Assembly: GCA_050115795.1 (NCBI GenBank)
Contig: JASFPT010000254.1
Span: forward strand, 1 to 5,735
DNA from: JAIPEL01 sp050115795
GTDB lineage: Bacteria > Desulfobacterota > Desulfobacteria > Desulfobacterales > CAFBRK01
Length of the DNA stretch: 5,735 nt
Reading direction: 5' to 3'
Shown one piece after another: positions 1 through 5,716 of this stretch. Numbering within the stretch: position 1 is the first letter of the stretch; each line of letters opens with the position of its first letter. A program made the position numbers and the translations under genes. The notes under the pieces were generated by a model that was not told the origin of the DNA, did no database searches, and saw only the letters and a program-made list of their open reading frames with translations.

Positions 1-146
1 CGCCAAACCCCCTGCACGAGATCAACGAATACATCCCGACTGGTCCGGAACTGATGATCACGCTGGGTGTCTGGGCGGCCGGGTTCCTGGTGCTGACGGT
101 CCTGTTCAAGATCGCCGTCTCCATCAAGGAGGAAGTCCGGGCCTGA
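1..146 (+). CDS. C-terminal end of a membrane protein, probably NrfD/PsrC family (partial)
   Basis: This is an open reading frame entering from the left edge (first full codon at 3) and ending with TGA at 144-146; only 47 residues are visible. The tail has a short polar segment (NEYIPTGPEL), one hydrophobic helix of about 20 residues (roughly LMITLGVWAAGFLVLTVLFK) and a charged end (SIKEEVRA). A motif of the type 'Y-[IV]-P-[ST]-x-x-E' just before a last transmembrane helix is familiar from NrfD/PsrC/DsrP/QrcD-type quinone-interacting membrane subunits of anaerobic redox complexes. Those proteins pass electrons between the quinone pool and iron-sulfur or cytochrome partners. The family call is inferred from this short tail, and another polytopic membrane protein is possible. 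A terminator follows 37 bp downstream, so this is the last gene of its transcription unit. Confidence 0.55.
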   Translation, partial: PNPLHEINEYIPTGPELMITLGVWAAGFLVLTVLFKIAVSIKEEVRA

Positions 147-183
147 TTTGGAGTCCGGCTTCAAAGCCGACCTTGGATCCGCG

Positions 184-216
184 AAGGGGCGCACCCGGTT
201 GGATGCGCCCCTTTTT
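184..216 (+). terminator. Intrinsic terminator after the NrfD-like gene
   Basis: A perfect 10-bp stem is formed by 184-193 (AAGGGGCGCA) and 204-213 (TGCGCCCCTT), with a 10-base loop. The T-run at 212-216 begins at the end of the right arm. The GC-rich stem followed directly by Ts is a textbook Rho-independent terminator. It closes the upstream unit and separates it from the ABC transporter operon. Confidence 0.9.
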
Positions 217-317
217 GATTGCCGGCGTTTTTTTCGGATCGGGGAGCGACGACGCGGCTCCAGCGGCGTTTGGCATTTCCCCGGAGCGGGGCAACCCATT
301 TGACGAGGAGAAAAAAC

Positions 318-1283
318 ATGAAAAAAGCACTGTTGCTACTGGCGCTGGTGGTGGCCCTGTTTCCCCTTTCCGGCGCACGGGCCGAGACCTACAAGATATC
401 CGTCAGCCAGTTCGTGGAACATCCGGCCCTCGATGCCGTTCTCAAGGGGTTCCAGGACGATTTGAAGGAAAACGGCGTGGACGCCGTCTACCAGATTCAC
501 AACGCCCAGGCCAACATGGCCACGGCCGGCCAGATCGGCAGCCAGATCATGGGCGAGGCGCCCGACCTGATCCTGGCCATCGCCACTCCCAGTGCGCAGA
601 CTTGCGCCCAGGCCCTGAAAAAGGCGCCGCACATGGCCAAGACCCCGATGCTGTTCAGCGCCATCACCGATCCGGTGGGGGCCGGGCTCGTTTCGAACCT
701 GAAAGCCCCCGGCGCCAACATCACAGGGGTGTCGGACATGCTGCCGCTCGACAAGCACATGGAGATGGTACGGATGTTCCTGCCGAACATGAAACGGCTC
801 GGGGTCCTGTACAATCCCGGCGAGGCCAACTCGAAAAGCTCGGTGGAAATGATCCGCCGGGTCGGAGCGGATATGGACTTCGAGGTGGTGGAGGCGACGG
901 TGACCAAGACCAGCGAGGTCTACCAGGCGGCCAAGAGCCTGGTCGGGAGGGTCGACGCCGTTTTCGTGCCCACCGACAACACCGTGGTCGAATCGCTGGA
1001 GTCGGCCATCAAGGTGTGCGACCAGAATGACCTGCCGCTTTTCTGCGCGGATGTGGACTCGGTCCGGCGCGGTGCGGTGGCCGCCATGGGTTTCGACTAT
1101 TACAAGCACGGGCGGCAGACCGGGGCCATGGCCCGTCGGATACTGGCCGGTGCAGATCCGGCAAATACGCCCGTGGAGATGCAGGAAGAACTCCAGCTGC
1201 ACATCAACCTGCGGTATGCCAAGCGGATGAACGTGCCGGTTCCGGAAAAAGTGCTGAAAATGGCCGATGAGGTGTACCGGTAG
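318..1283 (+). CDS. ABC importer periplasmic substrate-binding protein (ABC_sub_bind / TrpX-like family)
   Basis: This 321-residue protein is predicted to bind a small solute in the periplasm and deliver it to the permease encoded next. The ATG at 318 is chosen because GAGGAG (305-310) lies 7 bases upstream and because it yields a clean Sec signal peptide: positive MKK, hydrophobic core at about 4-18, and likely cleavage after ARA (residue 22). There is no lipobox cysteine, so a soluble periplasmic protein fits a Gram-negative host. Family-type segments include LAIATPSAQ (86-94), SAITDPVGAGLVSNL (114-128), GVLYNPGEANS (162-172), DAVFVPTDN (213-221) and the C-terminal FDYYKHGRQTGAMARRIL (259-276). 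Length matches the family (about 310-330). Known relatives carry tryptophan or other aromatic amino acids, but many members are uncharacterised, so the ligand is left open. An in-frame ATG at 219 is rejected: it would bury the signal peptide. Two small hairpins (243-261 and 279-291) lie in the leader; no recognised riboswitch was seen. Confidence 0.9.
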   Translation: MKKALLLLALVVALFPLSGARAETYKISVSQFVEHPALDAVLKGFQDDLKENGVDAVYQIHNAQANMATAGQIGSQIMGEAPDLILAIATPSAQTCAQALKKAPHMAKTPMLFSAITDPVGAGLVSNLKAPGANITGVSDMLPLDKHMEMVRMFLPNMKRLGVLYNPGEANSKSSVEMIRRVGADMDFEVVEATVTKTSEVYQAAKSLVGRVDAVFVPTDNTVVESLESAIKVCDQNDLPLFCADVDSVRRGAVAAMGFDYYKHGRQTGAMARRILAGADPANTPVEMQEELQLHINLRYAKRMNVPVPEKVLKMADEVYR

Positions 1284-1286
1284 CCG

Positions 1287-2174
1287 ATGACCTGGTTCGC
1301 GTTTCTCGGTGCCCTGGAGCAGGGCTTTGTCTACGGAATCATGGCGCTCGGCGTCTACCTGACGTTTCGGGTGCTCGATTTTCCGGACCTGACGGTGGAC
1401 GGCAGCCTGCCGCTGGGCGCGTCGGTGGCTGCCGTCGCCATCACCAAGGGGATCGATCCGTTTGCCTCCCTGGCCCTGGCCGCCGGCGCCGGATTTCTGG
1501 CCGGCATGGTCACGGCCATCTTGAACACCAAGCTGAAGATCCTGCACCTGCTGGCTTCGATTTTGACCATGATCGCGCTCTACTCGGTCAACATCCGGAT
1601 CATGAGCGGTCCGAACGTCTCGCTGCTCGGTCGGCCCACCGTGCTCGACCCGATCATGGCTTCAGGCCTTCCCGGTTACCTGGCGACGCCGCTGGCCTTC
1701 GGTTCGGTGGCGCTGGCCGTGACGGTGGCGCTGATCTGGTTTCTTCACACCGAGCTTGGCCAGGCCCTGCTGGCCACCGGCGACAACCCCCAGATGATCA
1801 CCAGCCAGGGGGTGAACACCCATTCGATCATCATTTTCGGGGTGGGGCTTTCCAACGCGCTGGTCGCCTTCAGTGGGGCCCTGATTGCCCAGAACCAGGG
1901 GGCCGCTGATGCCAACATGGGGGTGGGGACCATCATCGCCGGCCTGGCGTCGGTGATCGTCGGCGAAACCATCCTGGGAAGTGCCGGCGTGGGTCGGGCT
2001 TGCATGGCCGCGCTTTTCGGGTCGGTGGTCTACCGGATCGCCATCGCCCTTGCGCTCGGCGTCAAGTGGGGCCGGTTTTCCTTCACCCCCAGCGACCTGA
2101 ATCTGATTACCGCCGCCCTGGTGGTGGTGGCCCTGACCTTTCCCCATATCAAGGCAACACTGGCGAATCGATGA
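1287..2174 (+). CDS. ABC importer permease (BPD_transp_2 / TrpY-like)
   Basis: This 295-residue inner-membrane protein forms the transport channel of the importer. It is strongly hydrophobic, with about eight or nine likely membrane segments (roughly 9-27, 40-54, 58-80, 86-105, 132-153, 180-200, 212-230, 238-258, 272-287). The N-terminal stretch FRVLDFPDLTVDGSLPLGA (27-45) is typical of permeases in TrpXYZ-like systems. The segment LGQALLATGDNPQMITSQGV (157-176) corresponds to the cytoplasmic coupling loop of branched-chain-amino-acid-type permeases, which contacts the ATPase. The start ATG is 4 bases after the binding-protein stop, with a purine-rich GAGGTG at 1269-1274 inside the upstream gene as a possible ribosome binding site. 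Its TGA stop (2172-2174) overlaps the ATG of the ATPase gene. This spacing implies one transcript and translational coupling. Confidence 0.9.
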   Translation: MTWFAFLGALEQGFVYGIMALGVYLTFRVLDFPDLTVDGSLPLGASVAAVAITKGIDPFASLALAAGAGFLAGMVTAILNTKLKILHLLASILTMIALYSVNIRIMSGPNVSLLGRPTVLDPIMASGLPGYLATPLAFGSVALAVTVALIWFLHTELGQALLATGDNPQMITSQGVNTHSIIIFGVGLSNALVAFSGALIAQNQGAADANMGVGTIIAGLASVIVGETILGSAGVGRACMAALFGSVVYRIAIALALGVKWGRFSFTPSDLNLITAALVVVALTFPHIKATLANR

Positions 2175-2965
2175 TCGTCGTCGAGAACCTGACAAAGATC
2201 TTCCACCGAAACAGCGTCAATGAGGTACTGGCGCTGGATGCCGTTTCGCTCACCGTGGAGCCTGGCGACTTTATCACGGTCATCGGCTCCAACGGGGCGG
2301 GAAAGTCGACCCTGCTCAATTGCCTGGCCGGCACCCACAGCCACGACACCGGCCGGATTCTGACCGGCGGCAGGGACATCTCGGGGCTGTCCGAACATCA
2401 GCGGGCTCGCTTTATCGGGCGGGTGTTCCAAGACCCCTTGCTGGGCACCTGCGGATCGCTGACCCTCGAGCAGAACATGGCCCTGGCGCTGAGGCGCGGG
2501 GCGCGACGGGGGCTTCGCCCCGGCGTTCGAAAGCAGGACCGGGCCCTGTTCCGTGAGCAGTTGGAGATCCTTGGACTCGGCCTGGAAAAACGGCTCGGGA
2601 TCCAGGTGGGGCTGCTTTCGGGGGGACAGCGCCAGGGGCTGACGATGCTCATGGCCACCCTGGTCAAGCCCGAGCTTCTGCTTCTCGACGAGCACACCGC
2701 GGCGCTGGACCCCAAGACGGCGGTCCAGATCCTGGACCTGACGCGCAAGATCGTGGAGGATCACCACCTGACGACCCTGATGGTGACCCACAACCTGAAC
2801 CACGCGCTTTCCTTCGGCAACCGCCTAATCATGCTGCACCGCGGCCGGATCATCTTCGATATCGCGGGGGAACCCAAATACCGGCTGAAAAAGGAGGATC
2901 TGCTGGCCCGGTTCTACGACCGGCAGGGGGAGGAGCTCGTCTCCGACCGCATGCTGCTGGCCTGA
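2171..2965 (+). CDS. ABC importer ATP-binding protein (TrpZ-like)
   Basis: This 264-residue cytoplasmic ATPase energises the importer. All nucleotide-binding motifs are visible: Walker A GSNGAGKST (39-47), Q-loop glutamine in VFQDP (Q87), signature LSGGQ (149-153), Walker B LLLLDE (169-174), D-loop AALD (177-180) and switch histidine H207 in MVTHN. After the Walker B glutamate the sequence is DEHTAALDP rather than the more usual DEPT; from family knowledge this histidine variant is common in ATPases of TrpXYZ-like loci, which supports the assignment. The start ATG overlaps the permease stop as ATGA, so translation is probably coupled. No strong Shine-Dalgarno sequence was seen. The 20 or so residues after the last conserved motif form a charged tail. 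All three components needed for an importer are present. No clear terminator follows the stop. Confidence 0.93.
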   Translation: MIVVENLTKIFHRNSVNEVLALDAVSLTVEPGDFITVIGSNGAGKSTLLNCLAGTHSHDTGRILTGGRDISGLSEHQRARFIGRVFQDPLLGTCGSLTLEQNMALALRRGARRGLRPGVRKQDRALFREQLEILGLGLEKRLGIQVGLLSGGQRQGLTMLMATLVKPELLLLDEHTAALDPKTAVQILDLTRKIVEDHHLTTLMVTHNLNHALSFGNRLIMLHRGRIIFDIAGEPKYRLKKEDLLARFYDRQGEELVSDRMLLA

Positions 2966-3382
2966 CGACCGTCTGCGCTCCGGTTTCCAATTCCAGACCC
3001 CGCCTTGATTTTCCGAATCACAAAACCACAGAAACACTGCAATCGGAACGTCTATTCTGAAAAGCGCTTTACTGCCCCTTATTTCAGCGTGGCTCAGAAG
3101 TGGTTTTTAACCCCCTTTCGAACCGAATTTCGCCGAAGCGGGCCTCCGGAAAATACGCACATACTCCGTGTATGCGGAAGGCCCTGATCCGTCCGGCTCT
3201 TGCGATGCTTATCCGCCTCTGGCGGGCTCGGCGCGGGACGATGGGGACAAGCCCTCGGGTCATCGTCACGCCGATATAGGGCATCTGACTTTTTTACATA
3301 AACTTCTGGGACGCGACACCAGACCGAAGCAGAAAATATGGGACGGGGTTTTTCTCTGGCCGGACAGGGCCGGGGGGAAAAG
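2966..3382. other. Gene-free interval between convergent units
   Basis: About 415 bases lie between the ATPase gene and the candidate terminator of the minus-strand fdhD unit. Reading frames here are short and have no recognisable product or convincing ribosome binding site. The left part (about 3000-3110) is visibly richer in A and T than its surroundings. The right part (about 3100-3310) carries several inverted repeats and is listed separately as a possible repeat. No plus-strand intrinsic terminator with a proper T-run was found for the transporter operon. Confidence 0.6.
3100..3310. repeat. Hairpin-rich intergenic sequence, possible dispersed repeat
   Basis: This stretch contains a compound hairpin at 3140-3184: GGGCCT (3140-3145) pairs with AGGCCC (3179-3184), CCG (3146-3148) pairs with CGG (3175-3177), and CATAC (3160-3164) pairs with GTATG (3170-3174). 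A second inverted repeat pairs GACGATG (3237-3243) with CATCGTC (3261-3267). The run GACTTTTTTAC follows at 3287-3297. The order 'TTTTTAACCCC - TTTCGCCGAAGC - ACATACTCCGTGTATGC - GACTTTTTTAC' resembles intergenic sequences I recall occurring many times in Desulfobacterales genomes. That recollection is unverified, and only one copy is present here, so repeat status is an inference. Exact boundaries are approximate. Confidence 0.35.
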
Positions 3383-3427
3383 GGCGCCGACGCAGCTTTC
3401 TATCGAGGGGGGGACGCATCCGGCGCC
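3376..3427 (-). terminator. Candidate terminator of the MOSC-fdhD unit
   Basis: Read on the minus strand, GGCGCCG (3427-3421) begins one base after the fdhD stop and pairs with CGGCGCC (3389-3383). The right arm is followed by CTTTTCCCCCC. The 7-bp GC stem plus a short T-run fits an intrinsic terminator, but the 31-base loop is long and only four Ts follow, so the call is moderate. Confidence 0.4.
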
Positions 3428-3428
3428 A

Positions 3429-4229
3429 TCACGCCAGGCGCTCCGGGCAGGTAAAGACGTACAGGTCTGAATCTTTGGCCAGGCACGCCAGGGTCAGGCG
3501 GAGGGCTTCGGCGACCTCGACGGCCAGGGAGGTGGGCCGGGATACGGCCAGCACCACGGGAATGCGGGCCCTGGCCGCTTTCTGGACGAGTTCGTAGCTG
3601 ATTCGGGAGGAGAGCACCAGGAGGCGGACATCGGGCAGGCGTCGGTCGAGGAACGCTTTTCCCACGGCCTTGTCCAGGGCGTTGTGGCGTCCGACGTCTT
3701 CTGCAGCGCTGATAACCGCCAGATCGCCGTCGAACAGCGCTGCCGCATGGCTGGCCCGGGTCCGCCGGCGGAGGGGCTGAAAACCGGACAGCCGGTCCGC
3801 GCAGGCCAGGGCGTCTTGCGGGCGGATCCGCACCTGGTCGGTCAAGGGGGAGACGAACCGAAGGATGTCGTCGATCACCTCCCGCCCGCAGATGCCGCAA
3901 CTGGTTTGACTGACGAATCCGCGGCGGTCCAGCAGTGGGGCGACTTTTTCCCGGCGCGATTCGCGCAGGGTCACCGTGACGACGTTTGCCTCGGTGCCGT
4001 CGCATCCGCCGACGGCGGCGATATCATCGGGATCGTCGACCAGCCCCTCGCCCAGACAGAAGCCGGCGGCGTGGGCGATTTCATCTCCGGGGGTGCGCAT
4101 GATCACCCCGTAGGGAATGCCCTGGACGCGAATCGCCAAAGGCTCTTCAGCGATCAGGTTCAGGTCCCCGGCGGCCGTGCCCGTGCCGGTCTGCCAGGAT
4201 ACCGTGCTATGCGAAATCGCCCGTGTCAT
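3429..4229 (-). CDS. fdhD: Formate dehydrogenase accessory sulfurtransferase FdhD
   Basis: This 266-residue cytoplasmic protein transfers sulfur from a cysteine desulfurase (IscS in E. coli) to the molybdenum or tungsten bis-pterin cofactor of formate dehydrogenase, which is essential for enzyme activity. The catalytic CxxC pair is visible as TSCGICG (C111 and C114). Other family landmarks are EEPLAIRVQG (28-37), the HAAALFDG segment (161-168), EDVGRHNALDK (177-187) and SSRISYELVQKAARARIPVVLAVSRPTSLAVE (207-238). The ATG at 4229 is chosen because it fits the family N-terminus; an upstream start at 4364 would add 45 residues read out of frame through the MOSC gene. A GAGG lies 3 bases upstream of it. 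The gene starts inside the end of the MOSC gene (23-bp overlap), so the two are probably co-translated. Where many relatives have TG[GA]xH, this protein reads TRASH (157-161). No formate dehydrogenase gene is in view. Confidence 0.93.
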   Translation of the reverse strand: MTRAISHSTVSWQTGTGTAAGDLNLIAEEPLAIRVQGIPYGVIMRTPGDEIAHAAGFCLGEGLVDDPDDIAAVGGCDGTEANVVTVTLRESRREKVAPLLDRRGFVSQTSCGICGREVIDDILRFVSPLTDQVRIRPQDALACADRLSGFQPLRRRTRASHAAALFDGDLAVISAAEDVGRHNALDKAVGKAFLDRRLPDVRLLVLSSRISYELVQKAARARIPVVLAVSRPTSLAVEVAEALRLTLACLAKDSDLYVFTCPERLA

Positions 4230-4683
4230 CGGCCTCGTCTTTTCCGCGACCCGGCGGCAGCAGTCGGACGGGGTCCCCGACCCGCACGATGCCCCCCTCC
4301 AGGACCCGGGCAAACACTCCCTCTTTTGGCATGATGCAGTCTCCGGCCCGATAGTAGATCGCACATTTTTTGTGGCACTCCTTGCCGATCTGGGTGATTT
4401 CCACCAGCGCCCGATCTCCGAGCATGACGCGGGTGCCTACCGGTACAGAAGGCCAGTCGACTCCCTCGGTGGCGATGTTTTCGGCGAAATCGCCAAAGGT
4501 GACGTCGAGCCCGGCCGCCCGCATCTTTTCGATGCTCTCCTCGGCCAAAAAGCTCACCTGCCGGTGCCACGGACCGGCATGGGCGTCGCCGGAAATGCCG
4601 TGGTCCGTTTTCAATTCGGCTTTGGACACCGGTTCCTTGACGGTCCCCTTTTTCTTGCTGATGGCGATGGATACGATTTTCAT
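4207..4683 (-). CDS. Stand-alone MOSC-domain protein
   Basis: This 158-residue protein is a small single-domain member of the MOSC superfamily (named from the C-terminal domain of Moco sulfurases), implicated in sulfur or metal-cofactor handling. Visible features are the N-terminal MKIVSIAISKKKGTVKEPV, the segment DHGISGDAHAGPWHRQVSFL (28-47), DFAENI (65-70), the G-x-R-x-x-L-G-D turn (83-90), and a conserved cysteine-rich stretch GKECHKKCAIYYRAGDC (100-116; C103, C107, C116). The last 12 or so residues are a charged tail beyond the domain. The ATG at 4683 is preferred because it gives the usual MKIVSI start; a TTG at 4701 would add six residues. No strong ribosome binding site precedes either start. 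Overlap with fdhD points to a role in molybdopterin enzyme maturation. That role is inferred from context and family; the exact reaction is unknown. Confidence 0.88.
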   Translation of the reverse strand: MKIVSIAISKKKGTVKEPVSKAELKTDHGISGDAHAGPWHRQVSFLAEESIEKMRAAGLDVTFGDFAENIATEGVDWPSVPVGTRVMLGDRALVEITQIGKECHKKCAIYYRAGDCIMPKEGVFARVLEGGIVRVGDPVRLLPPGRGKDEADDTGDFA

Positions 4684-4928
4684 GGGGTCAATATGGATCA
4701 ATAAAAGGTTTGTAATCGTCAGGGGGGTCCGTTGCTCCCAGCAGGCTTGAACTGTTCGTCGTTCGTGGTCTGTGGATTGTCATAAAAAAAATCAAAACAC
4801 GGCAACCCATCGGCCGTCATCAGGCTTTTCCCACAAACCACACACCCTGACTGTCGCCAACGAATGACGCAAATGCCGCATGCCGGCCGTTTTCTGCCGG
4901 CTGCCTGCTATGTGCTATGCTAATCACC

Positions 4929-4961
4929 AAATTTACCGTGCGCAAAGCGCGCGGGAAATTT
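4929..4961. promoter_or_regulatory. 33-bp dyad, possible operator upstream of rplU
   Basis: The left arm 4929-4943 (AAATTTACCGTGCGC) and right arm 4947-4961 (GCGCGCGGGAAATTT) are complementary over 15 positions with one A/G mismatch and one G-T wobble, around an AAA centre. The dyad ends 4 bases before the -35 hexamer of the rplU promoter. It could bind a dimeric regulator, act as an upstream promoter element through its AAATTT tips, or fold in RNA if read through. It is not followed by a clean T-run, so it does not look like a plus-strand terminator. The function is inferred only from position and symmetry. Confidence 0.5.
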
Positions 4962-4965
4962 GATA

Positions 4966-4993
4966 TTGACAAAACCGGCGAAAAGTTTAATAT
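4966..4993 (+). promoter_or_regulatory. Sigma-70-type promoter of rplU
   Basis: TTGACA (4966-4971) is a perfect -35 box. After 16 bases comes TAATAT (4988-4993), within the AT-rich TTTAATATAC. Transcription would start near 5000 and give a leader of about 45 bases before the rplU ATG. The position directly ahead of a highly expressed ribosomal protein gene supports the call. Confidence 0.8.
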
Positions 4994-5045
4994 ACAGCGT
5001 TTTGAAGATTTCGGGCAACCGTCCGATCGTAAAGGGGGTTTTAGC

Positions 5046-5357
5046 ATGTACGCTGTGGTGAGCACAGGCGGAAAACAGTACAAGGTCTCGGAAGGCGACG
5101 TCCTGCGCGTTGAGAAAATTCCCGGTGAAGTGGGCGAAGAGGTCTCTTTTGACCGGGTGCTGCTCGTTTCCGACGGTCAGGATCTGACCGTGGGACAGCC
5201 CATTGTGGCAGATGCCGCGGTCAAGGCGCGCATCCTGGAGCAGGGTAAGGCCAAGAAGATCCTGGTCTTCAAATACAAGCGCCGCAAGCGGTACCGCAGG
5301 AAACAGGGCCACCGGCAGCCCTACACGGCGGTCAGGATCGACAGCATCGAGGGGTAA
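5046..5357 (+). CDS. rplU: Large ribosomal subunit protein L21 (bL21)
   Basis: This 103-residue protein matches the usual length of bL21, a 50S subunit protein that contacts 23S rRNA. It starts MYAVVSTGGKQYKVSEGDVL, the typical N-terminus, and ends with the basic conserved region KKILVFKYKRRKRYRRKQGHRQPYTAVRI (about 70-98), which binds rRNA. A strong ribosome binding site AAAGGGGG (5031-5038) lies 7 bases before ATG. The frame stays open upstream to an ATG at 4917, but that start would place coding sequence across the promoter and is rejected. This is the first gene of the rplU-rpmA-obgE cluster. Confidence 0.98.
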   Translation: MYAVVSTGGKQYKVSEGDVLRVEKIPGEVGEEVSFDRVLLVSDGQDLTVGQPIVADAAVKARILEQGKAKKILVFKYKRRKRYRRKQGHRQPYTAVRIDSIEG

Positions 5358-5360
5358 AAT

Positions 5361-5412
5361 CGCTTTTCCGATTTCATGGCGGTTTCGCGTTTTGCGAAAC
5401 ATGAAAAAAGCG
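5361..5412 (+). other. Long bulged hairpin between rplU and rpmA
   Basis: Three stacked helices share one uninterrupted right arm: CGCTTT (5361-5366) with AAAGCG (5407-5412), TTTCAT (5372-5377) with ATGAAA (5401-5406), and GTTTCGC (5382-5388) with GCGAAAC (5394-5400), with a GTTTT loop. The left arm has unpaired inserts of 5 and 4 bases. This gives 19 base pairs in total, starting 3 bases after the rplU stop. No T-run follows, so an intrinsic terminator is unlikely; a processing, stability or regulatory structure in the mRNA is possible. Confidence 0.55.
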
Positions 5413-5419
5413 TGAATGG

Positions 5420-5440
5420 CCCCGCCGTCCTGCGGCGGGG
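5420..5440 (+). other. GC-rich hairpin in the rpmA leader
   Basis: CCCCGCCG (5420-5427) pairs perfectly with CGGCGGGG (5433-5440) around a TCCTG loop. The stem ends 7 bases before the CTGGAG ribosome binding site (5448-5453) of rpmA. No T-run follows. It could stabilise a processed rpmA mRNA end or influence its translation. Confidence 0.55.
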
Positions 5441-5461
5441 ATGGCACCTGGAGAATCTTCG

Positions 5462-5712
<251 letters not shown>

Positions 5713-5716
<4 letters not shown>

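Larger units (their letters stand above)
4684..5045. other. Divergent intergenic region between the MOSC gene and rplU
   Basis: This 362-base region separates the minus-strand MOSC-fdhD unit from the plus-strand rplU unit and must hold promoters for both. The rplU promoter and an adjoining dyad are listed separately. Other visible features are an eight-A run at about 4782-4789, a GCCGGC inverted repeat (4882-4887 and 4896-4901, loop of 8), and the tandem TGCTATG TGCTATG at 4906-4919. No convincing minus-strand promoter could be chosen by eye; TTGCCG followed by TATGAC on the minus strand near 4780-4810 is only a weak candidate. No gene or RNA gene was recognised. Confidence 0.6.

Noticed and set aside
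173..1030. A 285-codon plus-strand frame overlapping the binding-protein gene
   Set aside because: It is in a different frame from a clear ABC_sub_bind protein, begins inside the terminator stem, and has low-complexity Arg/Gly composition.
336..1547. A 403-codon open frame on the minus strand
   Set aside because: It runs antisense across the binding-protein and permease genes, is rich in Arg/Gly/His/Gln as expected of a GC-rich shadow frame, and matches no family.
2030..2803. A 257-codon minus-strand frame over the ATPase gene
   Set aside because: It is antisense to an ATPase with every expected motif and has no recognisable domain or ribosome binding site.
3084..3284. A 66-codon minus-strand frame in the intergenic block
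   Set aside because: It coincides with hairpin-forming sequence, has no convincing ribosome binding site, and its product is unrecognised and Arg-rich; it is better explained as non-coding.
3340..3382. GGCC/CCGG inverted repeats as a terminator for the fdhD unit
   Set aside because: The stem is only 4-5 bp and on the minus strand it is followed by As rather than Ts; the hairpin at 3383-3427 is the better candidate.
3684..4334. A 216-codon plus-strand frame over fdhD
   Set aside because: It is antisense to fdhD and MOSC, both supported by family motifs; composition is that of a shadow frame.
4917..5045. An N-terminal extension of L21 from an in-frame ATG at 4917
   Set aside because: It would code across the dyad, the promoter and the ribosome binding site, and would add 43 residues absent from bL21.
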